From NCBI GenBank assembly GCA_028279945.1, contig JANQMT010000143.1, positions 1-64,000 of the forward strand: a DNA stretch of 64,000 bases, written 5' to 3'. This stretch comes from JAKSCF01 sp028279945 (GTDB lineage Bacteria > Bacillota > Clostridia > Peptostreptococcales > JAAYPU01). The notes beneath the pieces were generated by a model. The model was not told the DNA's origin, did not search any database, and was given only the letters and a program-made list of their open reading frames with translations. Made by a program: the position numbers and the translations under genes. This document shows, piece by piece, positions 53,183-61,552 of this stretch (its first letter is position 1; each line of letters begins with the position of its first letter).

Positions 53183-53377
53183 ATGGATGTAGGGATAAAA
53201 AATAGTATACTGGCTATAGTAACAACCAATAAAGACCGAGTTTCATCTTCAACCGTACCGGTATTTTTTGTAGATGATTCGGAACAACAGGAATATATGT
53301 CACTGCTGATATCCAAGATAACCATGGGTATGGTTCATGATTTAGGAGATGGCGTTTATGTGATTGTGAAACATTGA
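53183..53377 (+). CDS. Capping complex subunit for YIEGIA
   Basis: 64 residues. The ATG lies 2 nt after the YIEGIA stop; AAGGAG inside the previous gene's end serves as ribosome site. The compact sequence (IKNSILAIVTTNKDRVSSST, VPVFFVDD, DGVYVIVKH) fits the small partner family that always follows YIEGIA genes. No membrane segment. Translationally coupled to its partner. Confidence 0.85.
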   Translation: MDVGIKNSILAIVTTNKDRVSSSTVPVFFVDDSEQQEYMSLLISKITMGMVHDLGDGVYVIVKH

Positions 53378-53394
53378 ATTTAACAGTTTTACGA

Positions 53395-53424
53395 TTGACA
53401 CGGCGCTTGAAAAAATGATACCAT
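53395..53424 (+). promoter_or_regulatory. Candidate promoter for der-plsY-gpsA
   Basis: Perfect TTGACA (53395-53400), 18-nt spacer, TACCAT (53419-53424), 142 nt before the der start. Confidence 0.6.
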
Positions 53425-53565
53425 AGAGCAGGCATAAGTGGATGTATTCGAAATTATATACCAAATATCTCCTGTAGCAAATAATACGTATTCGTTTAGC
53501 AAGTAAAATTAAGAGGCAAAAAATATACATATTCAGATATATTAACCTTGGAATGGGGGAAAGAA

Positions 53566-54894
53566 ATGAGCAAGCCTATTGTAGCAGTGGTTGGACGGCC
53601 TAATGTGGGTAAGTCAACCTTTTTTAATAAAATTGTTGGTAAGCGTATATCCATTGTAGAGGATACACCCGGCGTTACCCGTGATCGAATTTATGCTGAA
53701 AGCGAATGGAGCGGGCGGGAGTTTGTTCTAATTGATACAGGCGGGATTGAGCCGGATTCAGATGATATTATATTGTCTCAGATGAGAAATCAGGCGCAAA
53801 TTGCTATTGAGACTGCAGACGTTATTGTGTTTATGGTGGATGCCAAAGGCGGGATAACAGCTGCAGATATTGAAGTGGCTTCCATGCTGATGAAAACAGG
53901 TAAAGAAATTTTGCTGACCGTCAATAAAGTAGATGGCAAGGAATTACCGGAGAATTACTATGATTTTTATGAATTGGGTTTGGGAGAACCTATTCCCATC
54001 TCATCTTCCAACATGTTAGGGTTAGGAGATTTGTTAGATGAAATCATTAATAGATTCCCTAGTGCAGAGCATTTTGAAGAAGAAGATGATTCTATAAAAA
54101 TAGCTATTATTGGAAAACCCAATGTTGGCAAGTCATCTCTTATTAATGCCATCTTAGGTGAAGAACGCGTTATTGTAAGCGATATCGCAGGAACCACTCG
54201 CGATTCTATTGATACACCATTTACAGATGGCGAAGACAAATATGTGTTGATCGATACTGCGGGCATAAGAAGAAAAAGTAAGGTTTTAGAAAATATTGAG
54301 CGGTACAGTGTTTTAAGAGCGGTTAGTGCTATTGAACGTTCTAATGTCTGCTTATTAATGATAGATGCTGAGCAAGGTGTAACGGAACAAGATAAAAAAA
54401 TAGCAGGAATTGCTCACGAATCCGGTAAAGGTATTGTTGTTGTTGTCAATAAATGGGATGCGATAGAAAAGGAAACCAAAACCCATAATGAATTTATTAA
54501 ACAGATCAGAAATGAGTTATCCTTTATGCTATATGCCCCTATCCTATTTATTTCTGCTCTTACAAAGCAAAGACTTAATAAGGTGCTCCCAATGGTAAAA
54601 TATGTAGCCAATCAGTGCTCGCTGCGTGTTTCTACGGGGCAGCTAAACGATTTAATATCTGATGCCGTTATGCTGAATCAGCCGCCATCGGACAAAGGAA
54701 AACGACTAAAAATATACTATGCATCACAAGTAGGCATTCAGCCGCCTTTATTTGCAGTATTCGTTAACTCAAGAGAGTTGACACACTTCTCATATTCCAG
54801 ATACCTAGAAAATAAAATTAGAGAAGGGTTTGGATTTGAAGGCACCTCTATTAAAATAGTATACCGAGAAAAGGGGGAGAAAAATGATCGCTAA
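53566..54894 (+). CDS. der: Ribosome-assembly GTPase Der (EngA)
   Basis: 442 residues; ATG 53566 after GGGGGAAAG gives the standard N-terminus MSKPIVAVVGRPNVGKST. Two tandem G domains: first GRPNVGKST with DTGG and NKVD, second GKPNVGKSS with DTAG and NKWD. They are followed by the KH-like domain ending in FEGTSIKIVYREK. Needed for 50S subunit maturation. Overlaps plsY by 11 bp. Confidence 0.97.
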   Translation: MSKPIVAVVGRPNVGKSTFFNKIVGKRISIVEDTPGVTRDRIYAESEWSGREFVLIDTGGIEPDSDDIILSQMRNQAQIAIETADVIVFMVDAKGGITAADIEVASMLMKTGKEILLTVNKVDGKELPENYYDFYELGLGEPIPISSSNMLGLGDLLDEIINRFPSAEHFEEEDDSIKIAIIGKPNVGKSSLINAILGEERVIVSDIAGTTRDSIDTPFTDGEDKYVLIDTAGIRRKSKVLENIERYSVLRAVSAIERSNVCLLMIDAEQGVTEQDKKIAGIAHESGKGIVVVVNKWDAIEKETKTHNEFIKQIRNELSFMLYAPILFISALTKQRLNKVLPMVKYVANQCSLRVSTGQLNDLISDAVMLNQPPSDKGKRLKIYYASQVGIQPPLFAVFVNSRELTHFSYSRYLENKIREGFGFEGTSIKIVYREKGEKNDR

Positions 54895-55468
54895 TATTAT
54901 ATGGGTTGTTATCAGTTATTTCATAGGCAATGTTTCTTCTGCTATTCTTATAGGAAAAGTAACGGCAGGTATTGATATCAGAGACCATGGCAGCGGTAAT
55001 GCAGGGACCACTAATGTACTGCGAACATTGGGAAAAAAAGCGGCAGCGGCAACTCTGGTATGTGATGTGCTAAAAGGTGTTATAGCTGTCCTCATAGGAA
55101 GATTTTTTGGAAATGAAACCCTTGCAATGATTTGTGGATTAGCTGCAATTTTAGGGCATATCTGGCCTGCTTTGTTTGGATTTAGAGGTGGAAAAGGAAT
55201 TGCTACCGGAATAGGAGTCATTTTTGCAACCGTTCCAATCCCTGCTTTTGTTTGTTTAGGCATAGGGGTAGTGCTTATTGTCATAACTCGATTTGTATCT
55301 TTAGGCTCTATTTGTGGAGCAGTGCTTCTGCCCATAGTGATTTATTTTTATAATGAAACTTATTTTATATGGGCATTGTGTATGGCCGTTATTGTTATAT
55401 ATACGCACAGAAGCAACATTAAAAGACTCCTCAATGGTAATGAGTCTAAAATCAGCTTTAATAAATAG
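54884..55468 (+). CDS. plsY: Acyl-phosphate:glycerol-3-phosphate acyltransferase PlsY
   Basis: 194 residues, five or more membrane segments. The three conserved motifs are present: GSGNAGTTNVLRTLG, GFRGGKGIATGIGV and the C-terminal THRSNIKRLLNG. Makes lysophosphatidic acid from acyl phosphate and glycerol-3-phosphate, first step of phospholipid synthesis. Sits with gpsA, which supplies glycerol-3-phosphate. Confidence 0.96.
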   Translation: MIANIIWVVISYFIGNVSSAILIGKVTAGIDIRDHGSGNAGTTNVLRTLGKKAAAATLVCDVLKGVIAVLIGRFFGNETLAMICGLAAILGHIWPALFGFRGGKGIATGIGVIFATVPIPAFVCLGIGVVLIVITRFVSLGSICGAVLLPIVIYFYNETYFIWALCMAVIVIYTHRSNIKRLLNGNESKISFNK

Positions 55469-55505
55469 AAGAAAGTTATTCATTTCTTTTGAAAGGATGA
55501 TATTT

Positions 55506-56531
55506 ATGTCAATATGTTGTGTATTAGGCTCTGGAAGTTGGGGGACAGCATTGGCTATAGCCTTATCTAAAAATAATAATCCGGTGAAACTTTGGGGAAG
55601 GAACAAAGAACAAATAAATGCCATTAATCTAAAAAGAGAAAACACAAAATATTTACCCAACATTACACTGCCGGATGATATAAAGGTGACGAACAACGTA
55701 TCGGAGGCTGCTGGTGATGCTGAGGTTATCATTGTATCAACTGCATCTCAGAGCGTTAGACAGGTATTGAATAGTGTGAGAGATTATGTAAAAAAAGATA
55801 GTATTATTGTTAATACGGCAAAAGGAATAGAAAAAGATACGCTTCTTCCTATATCTCAAGTTGTTGAAGAAGTGCTGCCGGATAATCCGTATGTGGTTTT
55901 ATCAGGCCCTTCTCATGCTGAAGAAGTGAGTAACGGACTGCCCACTACTTTGGTAGCAGCTTCTCACAGCCAAAAGACGGCGGAGATCATCCAGGATTTA
56001 TTTATGTCGCCTTCATTAAGAGTATATACCAATCCGGATGTTATAGGTGTAGAACTGGGAGGTGCCCTTAAGAATATTATTGCTTTAGGTGCGGGTATAA
56101 GCGACGGATTAGGGTATGGCGACAATGCCAAAGCAGCTCTAATGACTCGAGGGATTGTGGAAATATCCAGGCTGGGTACCAAAATGGGTGCATACGAAAG
56201 CACTTTTTCCGGACTGACAGGCATTGGGGATTTAATCGTTACGTGTACCAGTATGCATAGCAGAAACAGAAGGTGCGGTATTTTGATTGGTCAAGGGATG
56301 AAGCCGGAGGATGCCGTTAAAGAAATTGGTATGGTTGTAGAAGGGATGTATGCTACAGATGCAGCTTATCGACTCTCTAAAAAATATGATGTTGAGATGC
56401 CCATAACCGAAGAACTATATCATTTGTTTGACCTTGGAGGAGATGTTAGGACCTCGGTTGAAAAACTCATGACAAGGCAAAAGAAACACGAAATTGAGCA
56501 AACAGCGGAAAATATAGAGTGGCATGTATAA
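55506..56531 (+). CDS. gpsA: Glycerol-3-phosphate dehydrogenase [NAD(P)+] GpsA
   Basis: 341 residues; ATG 55506 follows AAAGGATGA, whereas the open frame upstream overlaps plsY. N-terminal GSGSWGTALA nucleotide loop, LSGPSHAEEV, ELGGALKNIIALGAGISDGL with the catalytic Lys, and a C-terminal helical domain. Reduces dihydroxyacetone phosphate to sn-glycerol-3-phosphate for PlsY. Ends at a strong terminator. Confidence 0.96.
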   Translation: MSICCVLGSGSWGTALAIALSKNNNPVKLWGRNKEQINAINLKRENTKYLPNITLPDDIKVTNNVSEAAGDAEVIIVSTASQSVRQVLNSVRDYVKKDSIIVNTAKGIEKDTLLPISQVVEEVLPDNPYVVLSGPSHAEEVSNGLPTTLVAASHSQKTAEIIQDLFMSPSLRVYTNPDVIGVELGGALKNIIALGAGISDGLGYGDNAKAALMTRGIVEISRLGTKMGAYESTFSGLTGIGDLIVTCTSMHSRNRRCGILIGQGMKPEDAVKEIGMVVEGMYATDAAYRLSKKYDVEMPITEELYHLFDLGGDVRTSVEKLMTRQKKHEIEQTAENIEWHV

Positions 56532-56539
56532 AATGTTTT

Positions 56540-56570
56540 AAGTCTGTCCAAAAAGGACAGACTTTTTTAT
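56540..56570 (+). terminator. Rho-independent terminator
   Basis: AAGTCTGTCC and GGACAGACTT (10 bp, perfect) around AAAAA, followed by TTTTAT. Confidence 0.93.
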
Positions 56571-56644
56571 TGATTTCAAGAATATTAAAGTCAATTGATT
56601 CATAAGATGTAATGTTAAAAACTCATTTGAAAAGGAGGTTTAGA

Positions 56645-58123
56645 ATGGATCACCTAAATATATATGAAAGCATTGCAGAAAGAACCGATGGAGACATCTA
56701 CATAGGAGTAGTAGGACCTGTCCGCACGGGAAAGTCTACTTTTATTAAAAGATTCATGGATTTATTAGTCATTCCAAACGTAGAAAATGTATATGCAAAA
56801 GAGAGAGTAAAAGATGAAATGCCTCAAAGCGGGGCTGGAAAAACAATTATGACAACTGAGCCTAAATTTGTGCCTAATGAGGCTGTGGAAGTAACATTGT
56901 CTGAAAATTCAAAGCTCAAGGTTCGCCTTGTTGATTGTGTAGGATATATGGTACCTGGAGCACTTGGACATATGGAAGACGGAAAGCCAAGAATGGTCAA
57001 TACACCATGGTCAAATTCAGATATTCCGTTTGAAGAAGCAGCTGAAATAGGAACAAAAAAAGTAATTGCCGATCATTCCACTATTGGCTTATTGATTACA
57101 ACCGACGGATCAATTGCTGAAATTGAAAGAAACAACTATATTCAAGCTGAAGAAAGAGTCGTAAAAGAGCTTAAGGAACTCAACAAACCTTTTATTATTG
57201 TTTTAAATTCCATATTTCCTGAATCAGAAAGAGCAGTAGAACTCAAAAAAGATATTGAAGAAAAATACGGCGTACCTGTTATTGCAGCCAATTGTGCTCG
57301 AATGAATATCAGTACCATTAACAGCATATTAGAAAGCATTCTTTTTGAATTCCCTATCAGCCAAATCAATTTCCGATTACCGGGATGGGTGGATGGACTC
57401 AGCAAAGAACATTGGATAAAAGCTAAAATGATAGAAAAGATAAAAGATTGGAGTAAAGATATTGCAAGCATTCGAGATGTTAAAAGCTCAGTAGATGATT
57501 TTAAAGAAATGGATATTGTAAAAGAAAGCCAAATCAATAATGTGGATTTGGGCGAAGGAACAGTTGAAATAGCGGTCGATACAGTGGAGGACTTATTCTA
57601 TAATGTACTGGAAGAACTAACTGGCTATGAAGTAAAAGGAGATTATCAATTCTTTGAAATGATCAAGGACTTTGCCTATGCCAAAAAAGAATATGATAAA
57701 ATTAAAACAGCTTTAATGCAAGTAAAAGAAACAGGATATGGTACAGTTCCACCGGATTTTGCAGACATGGAATTAGAAGACCCAGAAATATTTAAACAAG
57801 GCAGCAGATTTGGAGTCAGATTAAAAGCCAGAGCACCATCATTGCATATGATACGAACAGATATTTTTACAGAAGTAGCACCGGTAGTTGGTAGTGAAAA
57901 GCAGAGTGAAGATCTTGTAAAATATTTATTAGACGAGTTTGAATCAGATCCGTCAAAAATTTGGGGCACCAATATTTTTGGAAAATCATTAGATGATTTG
58001 GTTAGTGAACAGATGCAAAGCAAACTAGTAGGACTTCCGGAAAATGTTAGATATAAAATGCAAAAAACACTTCAAAAAATAACCAACGAAGGAAAAGGGA
58101 ATTTTATTTGTATTATAATATAG
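56645..58123 (+). CDS. spoIVA: Stage IV sporulation protein A
   Basis: 492 residues, the same length as I recall for the Bacillus subtilis protein; ATG 56645 follows AAAAGGAGG. Walker A GPVRTGKS (24-31), DCVGYMVPGALGHME, then a long helical middle. The conserved C-terminus ends in NEGKGNFICIII. SpoIVA is the ATPase that polymerises on the forespore to form the base of the coat. This marks the organism as an endospore-former. Confidence 0.98.
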   Translation: MDHLNIYESIAERTDGDIYIGVVGPVRTGKSTFIKRFMDLLVIPNVENVYAKERVKDEMPQSGAGKTIMTTEPKFVPNEAVEVTLSENSKLKVRLVDCVGYMVPGALGHMEDGKPRMVNTPWSNSDIPFEEAAEIGTKKVIADHSTIGLLITTDGSIAEIERNNYIQAEERVVKELKELNKPFIIVLNSIFPESERAVELKKDIEEKYGVPVIAANCARMNISTINSILESILFEFPISQINFRLPGWVDGLSKEHWIKAKMIEKIKDWSKDIASIRDVKSSVDDFKEMDIVKESQINNVDLGEGTVEIAVDTVEDLFYNVLEELTGYEVKGDYQFFEMIKDFAYAKKEYDKIKTALMQVKETGYGTVPPDFADMELEDPEIFKQGSRFGVRLKARAPSLHMIRTDIFTEVAPVVGSEKQSEDLVKYLLDEFESDPSKIWGTNIFGKSLDDLVSEQMQSKLVGLPENVRYKMQKTLQKITNEGKGNFICIII

Positions 58124-58193
58124 ATATAGTAGTTGATAAAAGACCTGTATAAAATGTATAATGGTAAGTACAAAATGTTCTAGGAGAGGTTGT

Positions 58194-58577
58194 ATGCATT
58201 TAGATTATATAATTATTCTCTTAACGGTTGTATTTATTATCAGCATTTTAGGATATATTGCAGCAACGTTAAAAGAAAAAATATATCTATCCAATAACAT
58301 GGTAGTTCTTAGTGATAAAAATATTTCTCAACAAACTATAGATAACGTTGAAACACGCCGCTTTTCAATAGGAAATATTGAAATGATGACCGGCGATGAA
58401 GTTAAAATATATAAAAAGAATTTTTCTATTGTAAAAGGCATGATTATTGGAGCAAATATAAAAAGAAAGACGATATTGTTATCTGTTTATAAATCTGAAC
58501 CTGTTGAAGTTGGGATTAATGGTATTAGGAAGATTAAAGTAATTAGTCGATATGGAAAATTTTTAAGAAGCTTTTAG
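58194..58577 (+). CDS. Small single-pass membrane protein, unknown
   Basis: 127 residues; ATG 58194 follows AGGAGAGG. One membrane segment at about 5-25 (IIILLTVVFIISILGYIAAT), then a basic beta-rich soluble part with YKKNFSIVKGMIIGANIKRK. No domain recognised. The gene is between spoIVA and a palindromic terminator, so it may be co-expressed during sporulation (inference). Confidence 0.65.
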   Translation: MHLDYIIILLTVVFIISILGYIAATLKEKIYLSNNMVVLSDKNISQQTIDNVETRRFSIGNIEMMTGDEVKIYKKNFSIVKGMIIGANIKRKTILLSVYKSEPVEVGINGIRKIKVISRYGKFLRSF

Positions 58578-58600
58578 ACTACAATTGTAGTCTGTTTTTT
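58577..58600 (+). terminator. Compact terminator overlapping the stop codon
   Basis: GACTACAATTGTAGTC, an uninterrupted 16-bp palindrome beginning at the last base of the stop codon, followed by TGTTTTTTT. Confidence 0.8.
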
Positions 58601-58690
58601 TGCCTTTTTTTTCAAAGTTTTTTAATTGTTTGAAGGATTACAAAGTCATATACAGAATTATAATTAAGCAATGGTATTCTTAAAACCAAA

Positions 58691-58795
58691 TAGTTAAACG
58701 ATAGTTAAACAATAGGGAAACGATAGTTAAACGGTAGTGGAACAATTGCTTAACCATTGTTCAACCATTGTTTAACCACTGTTCAACCATTGTTA
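58691..58795. repeat. 11-bp tandem repeat array that inverts at its midpoint
   Basis: Five forward units (TAGTTAAACGA, TAGTTAAACAA, TAGGGAAACGA, TAGTTAAACGG, TAGTGGAACAA; 58691-58745) are followed without a gap by reverse-oriented units (TTGCTTAACCA, TTGTTCAACCA, TTGTTTAACCA, CTGTTCAACCA and a partial fifth). Period exactly 11. It lies immediately upstream of the HlyD-like gene. Confidence 0.88.
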
Positions 58796-58807
58796 CGGGG
58801 GATAAAT

Positions 58808-60058
58808 ATGAATAAAAAACAAAAAAGGAAAAGAAGATTTAAAAGGTTTGTCATGACATTGTTTTTTACTGCCCTTGTTGTACTATTTATCTTAATATAT
58901 TTTGTCCCTAATGTTGGAGAAACTTTTCATAAAACTCGTGTAGCAACTTATGATAATATTCAAATAATGGACAACCTAGACTGCTATATTATTCGAGATG
59001 AAACGGTGTTTTTTTCTGAGCGAGAAGGGGCATTGAAATATTCTGTGGATGAAGGCGAGCGTGTAAAAAGGGGAAGTGAAGTCTTAAAAATACACATTGA
59101 AGATATTGATCCTACTACTGAGAGTAAGTTAGAAGTGATTAACCAGAGAATCGATAGACTTCAAAGCGGAGAAAATCTTTTTCAAAATGACATTACTAAA
59201 ATAGATGAGCTCATTCAATTAAATATTGATGATTTAAGATTATTAAAAGATGAAAGCAATATTAAAGAGGCAAGAAAAATTGAAGAAAAGATTCAAAGAT
59301 ATATGGATAAAAAGAATATTATTATCAATAATACAGGTTTAAAAAACAGTAATATTGAAGTACTGGAGCAGGAAAGAAATTCTCTTCAAAATGTGATTAA
59401 CCAATCGGTTATCTCTTGCAGGACCAATTATTCAGGTATCATCAGCTATTATATAGATGCTTATGAGAATGAACTGACCACTATGAATATGTACTTGTTA
59501 GACAAACAGGAGCTTGAAAAAATAGATGGACAGGTACAAGATACGGCTCGTGATAAAACCATGGCAAATGAGCCCATTTATAAAGTTGTGAATAGTTCTG
59601 TATGGTTTGCAGCCGGATGGGTAGAATTAGATAAAGTTGAAAATTACATAAAAGGCAATTCAGTTTCCCTAAATTTACCTAATGGGCAGACGAAAGGCGT
59701 AATTTATGATATTATTATGGATGAAGAATATGCGTTGGTTTTAATCAAAATGAATCACTATTATCCCGAATTTTGGAAAATCAGGAAAATAAACACAGAC
59801 ATCATTGTAGCAGATTATGAAGGTTTAAAAATTGATAATGACAGCATCGTAGAATTAGATGGACAGATAGGTGTATATATTGTAGATATTAATGGAGATT
59901 ATAATTTTAAACCCATTAAAATAGTCGGTACCGACGGCAATAAAACAATTGTTGAAAGCGGCTACTATTATACGCAAACTGAAAATGGCTTGGATAAGGT
60001 TAGAACCCTTAATCTATATGATGAAGTTTTAAGGAATGCCGATAAAAATACGCTTTAA
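58808..60058 (+). CDS. HlyD-like membrane-anchored protein
   Basis: 416 residues; ATG 58808 after GGGGGA, downstream of the repeat array. Very basic N-terminus (KKQKRKRRFKR), one membrane segment (about 17-37), then a HlyD/biotinyl-lipoyl-like beta region (YSVDEGERVKRGSEVLKI), coiled coil (about 105-200) and the return half. Layout is that of a membrane-fusion/adaptor protein, but no transporter gene is beside it. Clostridial relatives recur next to yggS and sepF, suggesting a role near division or envelope growth (inference). Confidence 0.8.
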   Translation: MNKKQKRKRRFKRFVMTLFFTALVVLFILIYFVPNVGETFHKTRVATYDNIQIMDNLDCYIIRDETVFFSEREGALKYSVDEGERVKRGSEVLKIHIEDIDPTTESKLEVINQRIDRLQSGENLFQNDITKIDELIQLNIDDLRLLKDESNIKEARKIEEKIQRYMDKKNIIINNTGLKNSNIEVLEQERNSLQNVINQSVISCRTNYSGIISYYIDAYENELTTMNMYLLDKQELEKIDGQVQDTARDKTMANEPIYKVVNSSVWFAAGWVELDKVENYIKGNSVSLNLPNGQTKGVIYDIIMDEEYALVLIKMNHYYPEFWKIRKINTDIIVADYEGLKIDNDSIVELDGQIGVYIVDINGDYNFKPIKIVGTDGNKTIVESGYYYTQTENGLDKVRTLNLYDEVLRNADKNTL

Positions 60059-60065
60059 ACAGTAG

Positions 60066-60097
60066 ATTTTTGTAATTTATCGTGAATAATCCGGGTT
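60066..60097 (+). repeat. Solo copy of the 27.3-kb inverted-repeat arm
   Basis: TTTTTGTAATTTATCGTGAA then TAATCCGGGTT matches the reverse complement of the left arm at 27306-27335 almost base for base. It sits in the 58-bp gap between the HlyD-like gene and the YggS gene, with no inverted partner here. Confidence 0.6.
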
Positions 60098-60116
60098 TAA
60101 ATAAGGCAGGTAGAAG

Positions 60117-60806
60117 ATGAGTACAATAGAAAATAATTTCAAAAGAATACAAAACCAAATTCATCAATGTTGTGAAAAAAACGGAATAGATTATAATAAT
60201 ATTAAGTTAATTGCTGTAACCAAGACAAGAAATGCCGATGAAATAAATAGGGCCGTACAAGCGGGTGCTTTAGATATCGGTGAAAATAAAGTACAAGAAA
60301 TAATGGACAAACACCAAGACGTATTACCCGTTCAATGGCATATGATAGGACATTTGCAAACCAATAAAGTTAAGTATATTATAGATAAAGTACATATGAT
60401 TCATTCTTTGGACAGCTTGAAGCTGGCAGAAGAGATCAACAAAAGAGCAAAACAGCATCATAAAGTCATGGATGTTTTAGTACAAGTGAATGCGGCAGAA
60501 GAAGAAAGCAAGTATGGGTTGACCATAAAAGATAGCAGGTCATTTATTGAAACCCTTCAGCGATATGAGAATATTCACGTAAAAGGTCTCATGACCATAG
60601 CTCCTTTTGTGGAAAATTCAGAAAATGTAAGAAAATATTTTAGGCAAATGAAGCAGCTGTTTGATGATTGCAAAGATTTAGTGTCTGGTAATGTTACCAT
60701 GCAATATTTATCTATGGGGATGACCAATGATTTTGAAGTAGCAATTGAAGAAGGTGCAAATATGATTCGTATTGGTACTGCAGTATTTGGGCCAAGAAAT
60801 TATTAG
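60117..60806 (+). CDS. PLP homeostasis protein, YggS family
   Basis: 229 residues. Alanine-racemase-like barrel with PLP-binding Lys36 (IAVTKTR), GENKVQEI, WHMIGHLQTNK and the C-terminal LSMGMTNDFEVAIEEGANMI, then RIGTAVFG. Binds pyridoxal phosphate and buffers its level rather than acting as a racemase. Start after GGCAGG. Standard partner of the sepF-yggT-ylmH-divIVA block. Confidence 0.95.
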   Translation: MSTIENNFKRIQNQIHQCCEKNGIDYNNIKLIAVTKTRNADEINRAVQAGALDIGENKVQEIMDKHQDVLPVQWHMIGHLQTNKVKYIIDKVHMIHSLDSLKLAEEINKRAKQHHKVMDVLVQVNAAEEESKYGLTIKDSRSFIETLQRYENIHVKGLMTIAPFVENSENVRKYFRQMKQLFDDCKDLVSGNVTMQYLSMGMTNDFEVAIEEGANMIRIGTAVFGPRNY

Positions 60807-60822
60807 GGATGGAGGAATAAAT

Positions 60823-61266
60823 GTGGGAGACGGATTCTTTGATAAAATGAAGTACCTGGTAGGATTAGACGGTGAAGAGATAGAAGAAGAGTCACACAAA
60901 GATCAGAGAAGAAATGAAAAACAATATGGCGCACCTATTATGCCAAAGGATAATAATCGAGTGATTAACTTACATCAATCCAAAAAGCAGATGAAACTTA
61001 TTTTACTGGAACCTCAGAGCTTTGATGAGTGTCCTAAGATTGTGGATAATCTTAAAAACAGAAAACCTGTTATACTCAATCTTGAGAAGTTAGATGCCGA
61101 CTTAGCAAGAAAAGTTTTTGACTTTATTAGCGGGGCTGTATATGCGTTGGATGGGAATGTTCAAAAGGTGGCAAATAATATATTTCTTTTTGCTCCTGAT
61201 AATGTTGATGTTTTAGGTAATATAGAAAATGTATTAACAAAAGACGAATTTAGTCCTTGGAGGTAA
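60823..61266 (+). CDS. sepF: Cell division protein SepF
   Basis: 147 residues; GTG 60823 follows TGGAGGAAT, giving N-terminus VGDGFFDKMKYLVGLDGEE with the membrane-binding amphipathic helix. The C-terminal SepF domain is at about 65-145: PQSFDECPKIVDNLKNRKPV, then GAVYALDGNVQKV. Anchors FtsZ to the membrane and shapes the septum. Overlaps the region just before yggT. Confidence 0.95.
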   Translation: MGDGFFDKMKYLVGLDGEEIEEESHKDQRRNEKQYGAPIMPKDNNRVINLHQSKKQMKLILLEPQSFDECPKIVDNLKNRKPVILNLEKLDADLARKVFDFISGAVYALDGNVQKVANNIFLFAPDNVDVLGNIENVLTKDEFSPWR

Positions 61267-61271
61267 ACAAT

Positions 61272-61550
61272 ATGTGGATGATATTAAGAACTGTAGACAT
61301 GCTTTTTGAAGTGCTGTATTGGTTAATTATTATAAGAATTATACTGTCATGGGTTATAAGAGATCCTTATAACAAGTATTATGCAATGCTTGGGCAAATT
61401 ACAGAACCAATACTGGCGCCGTTTAGGAATTTGTTAAACAGATTTGGAGCAGGGAGAACAGGTTTGGATTTCTCACCTATAGTAGCACTTTTGGCTTTAA
61501 GATTTTTGAAATCCATTATCATTAATTTGCTGATTACAATAGGATATTAA
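61272..61550 (+). CDS. YggT-family membrane protein
   Basis: 92 residues; ATG 61272 with GGAGG (61259-61263) overlapping the sepF stop. Two membrane segments; RIILSWVIRDPYNKYYAMLG, then ITEPILAPFRNLL is the family core. Function unclear; linked to division genes across bacteria. Confidence 0.93.
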   Translation: MWMILRTVDMLFEVLYWLIIIRIILSWVIRDPYNKYYAMLGQITEPILAPFRNLLNRFGAGRTGLDFSPIVALLALRFLKSIIINLLITIGY

Positions 61551-61552
61551 GC

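Noticed and set aside
58691..58795. CRISPR array reading of the 11-bp repeats
   Set aside because: Units are 11 bp with no unique spacers, they invert halfway, and no cas genes are present.
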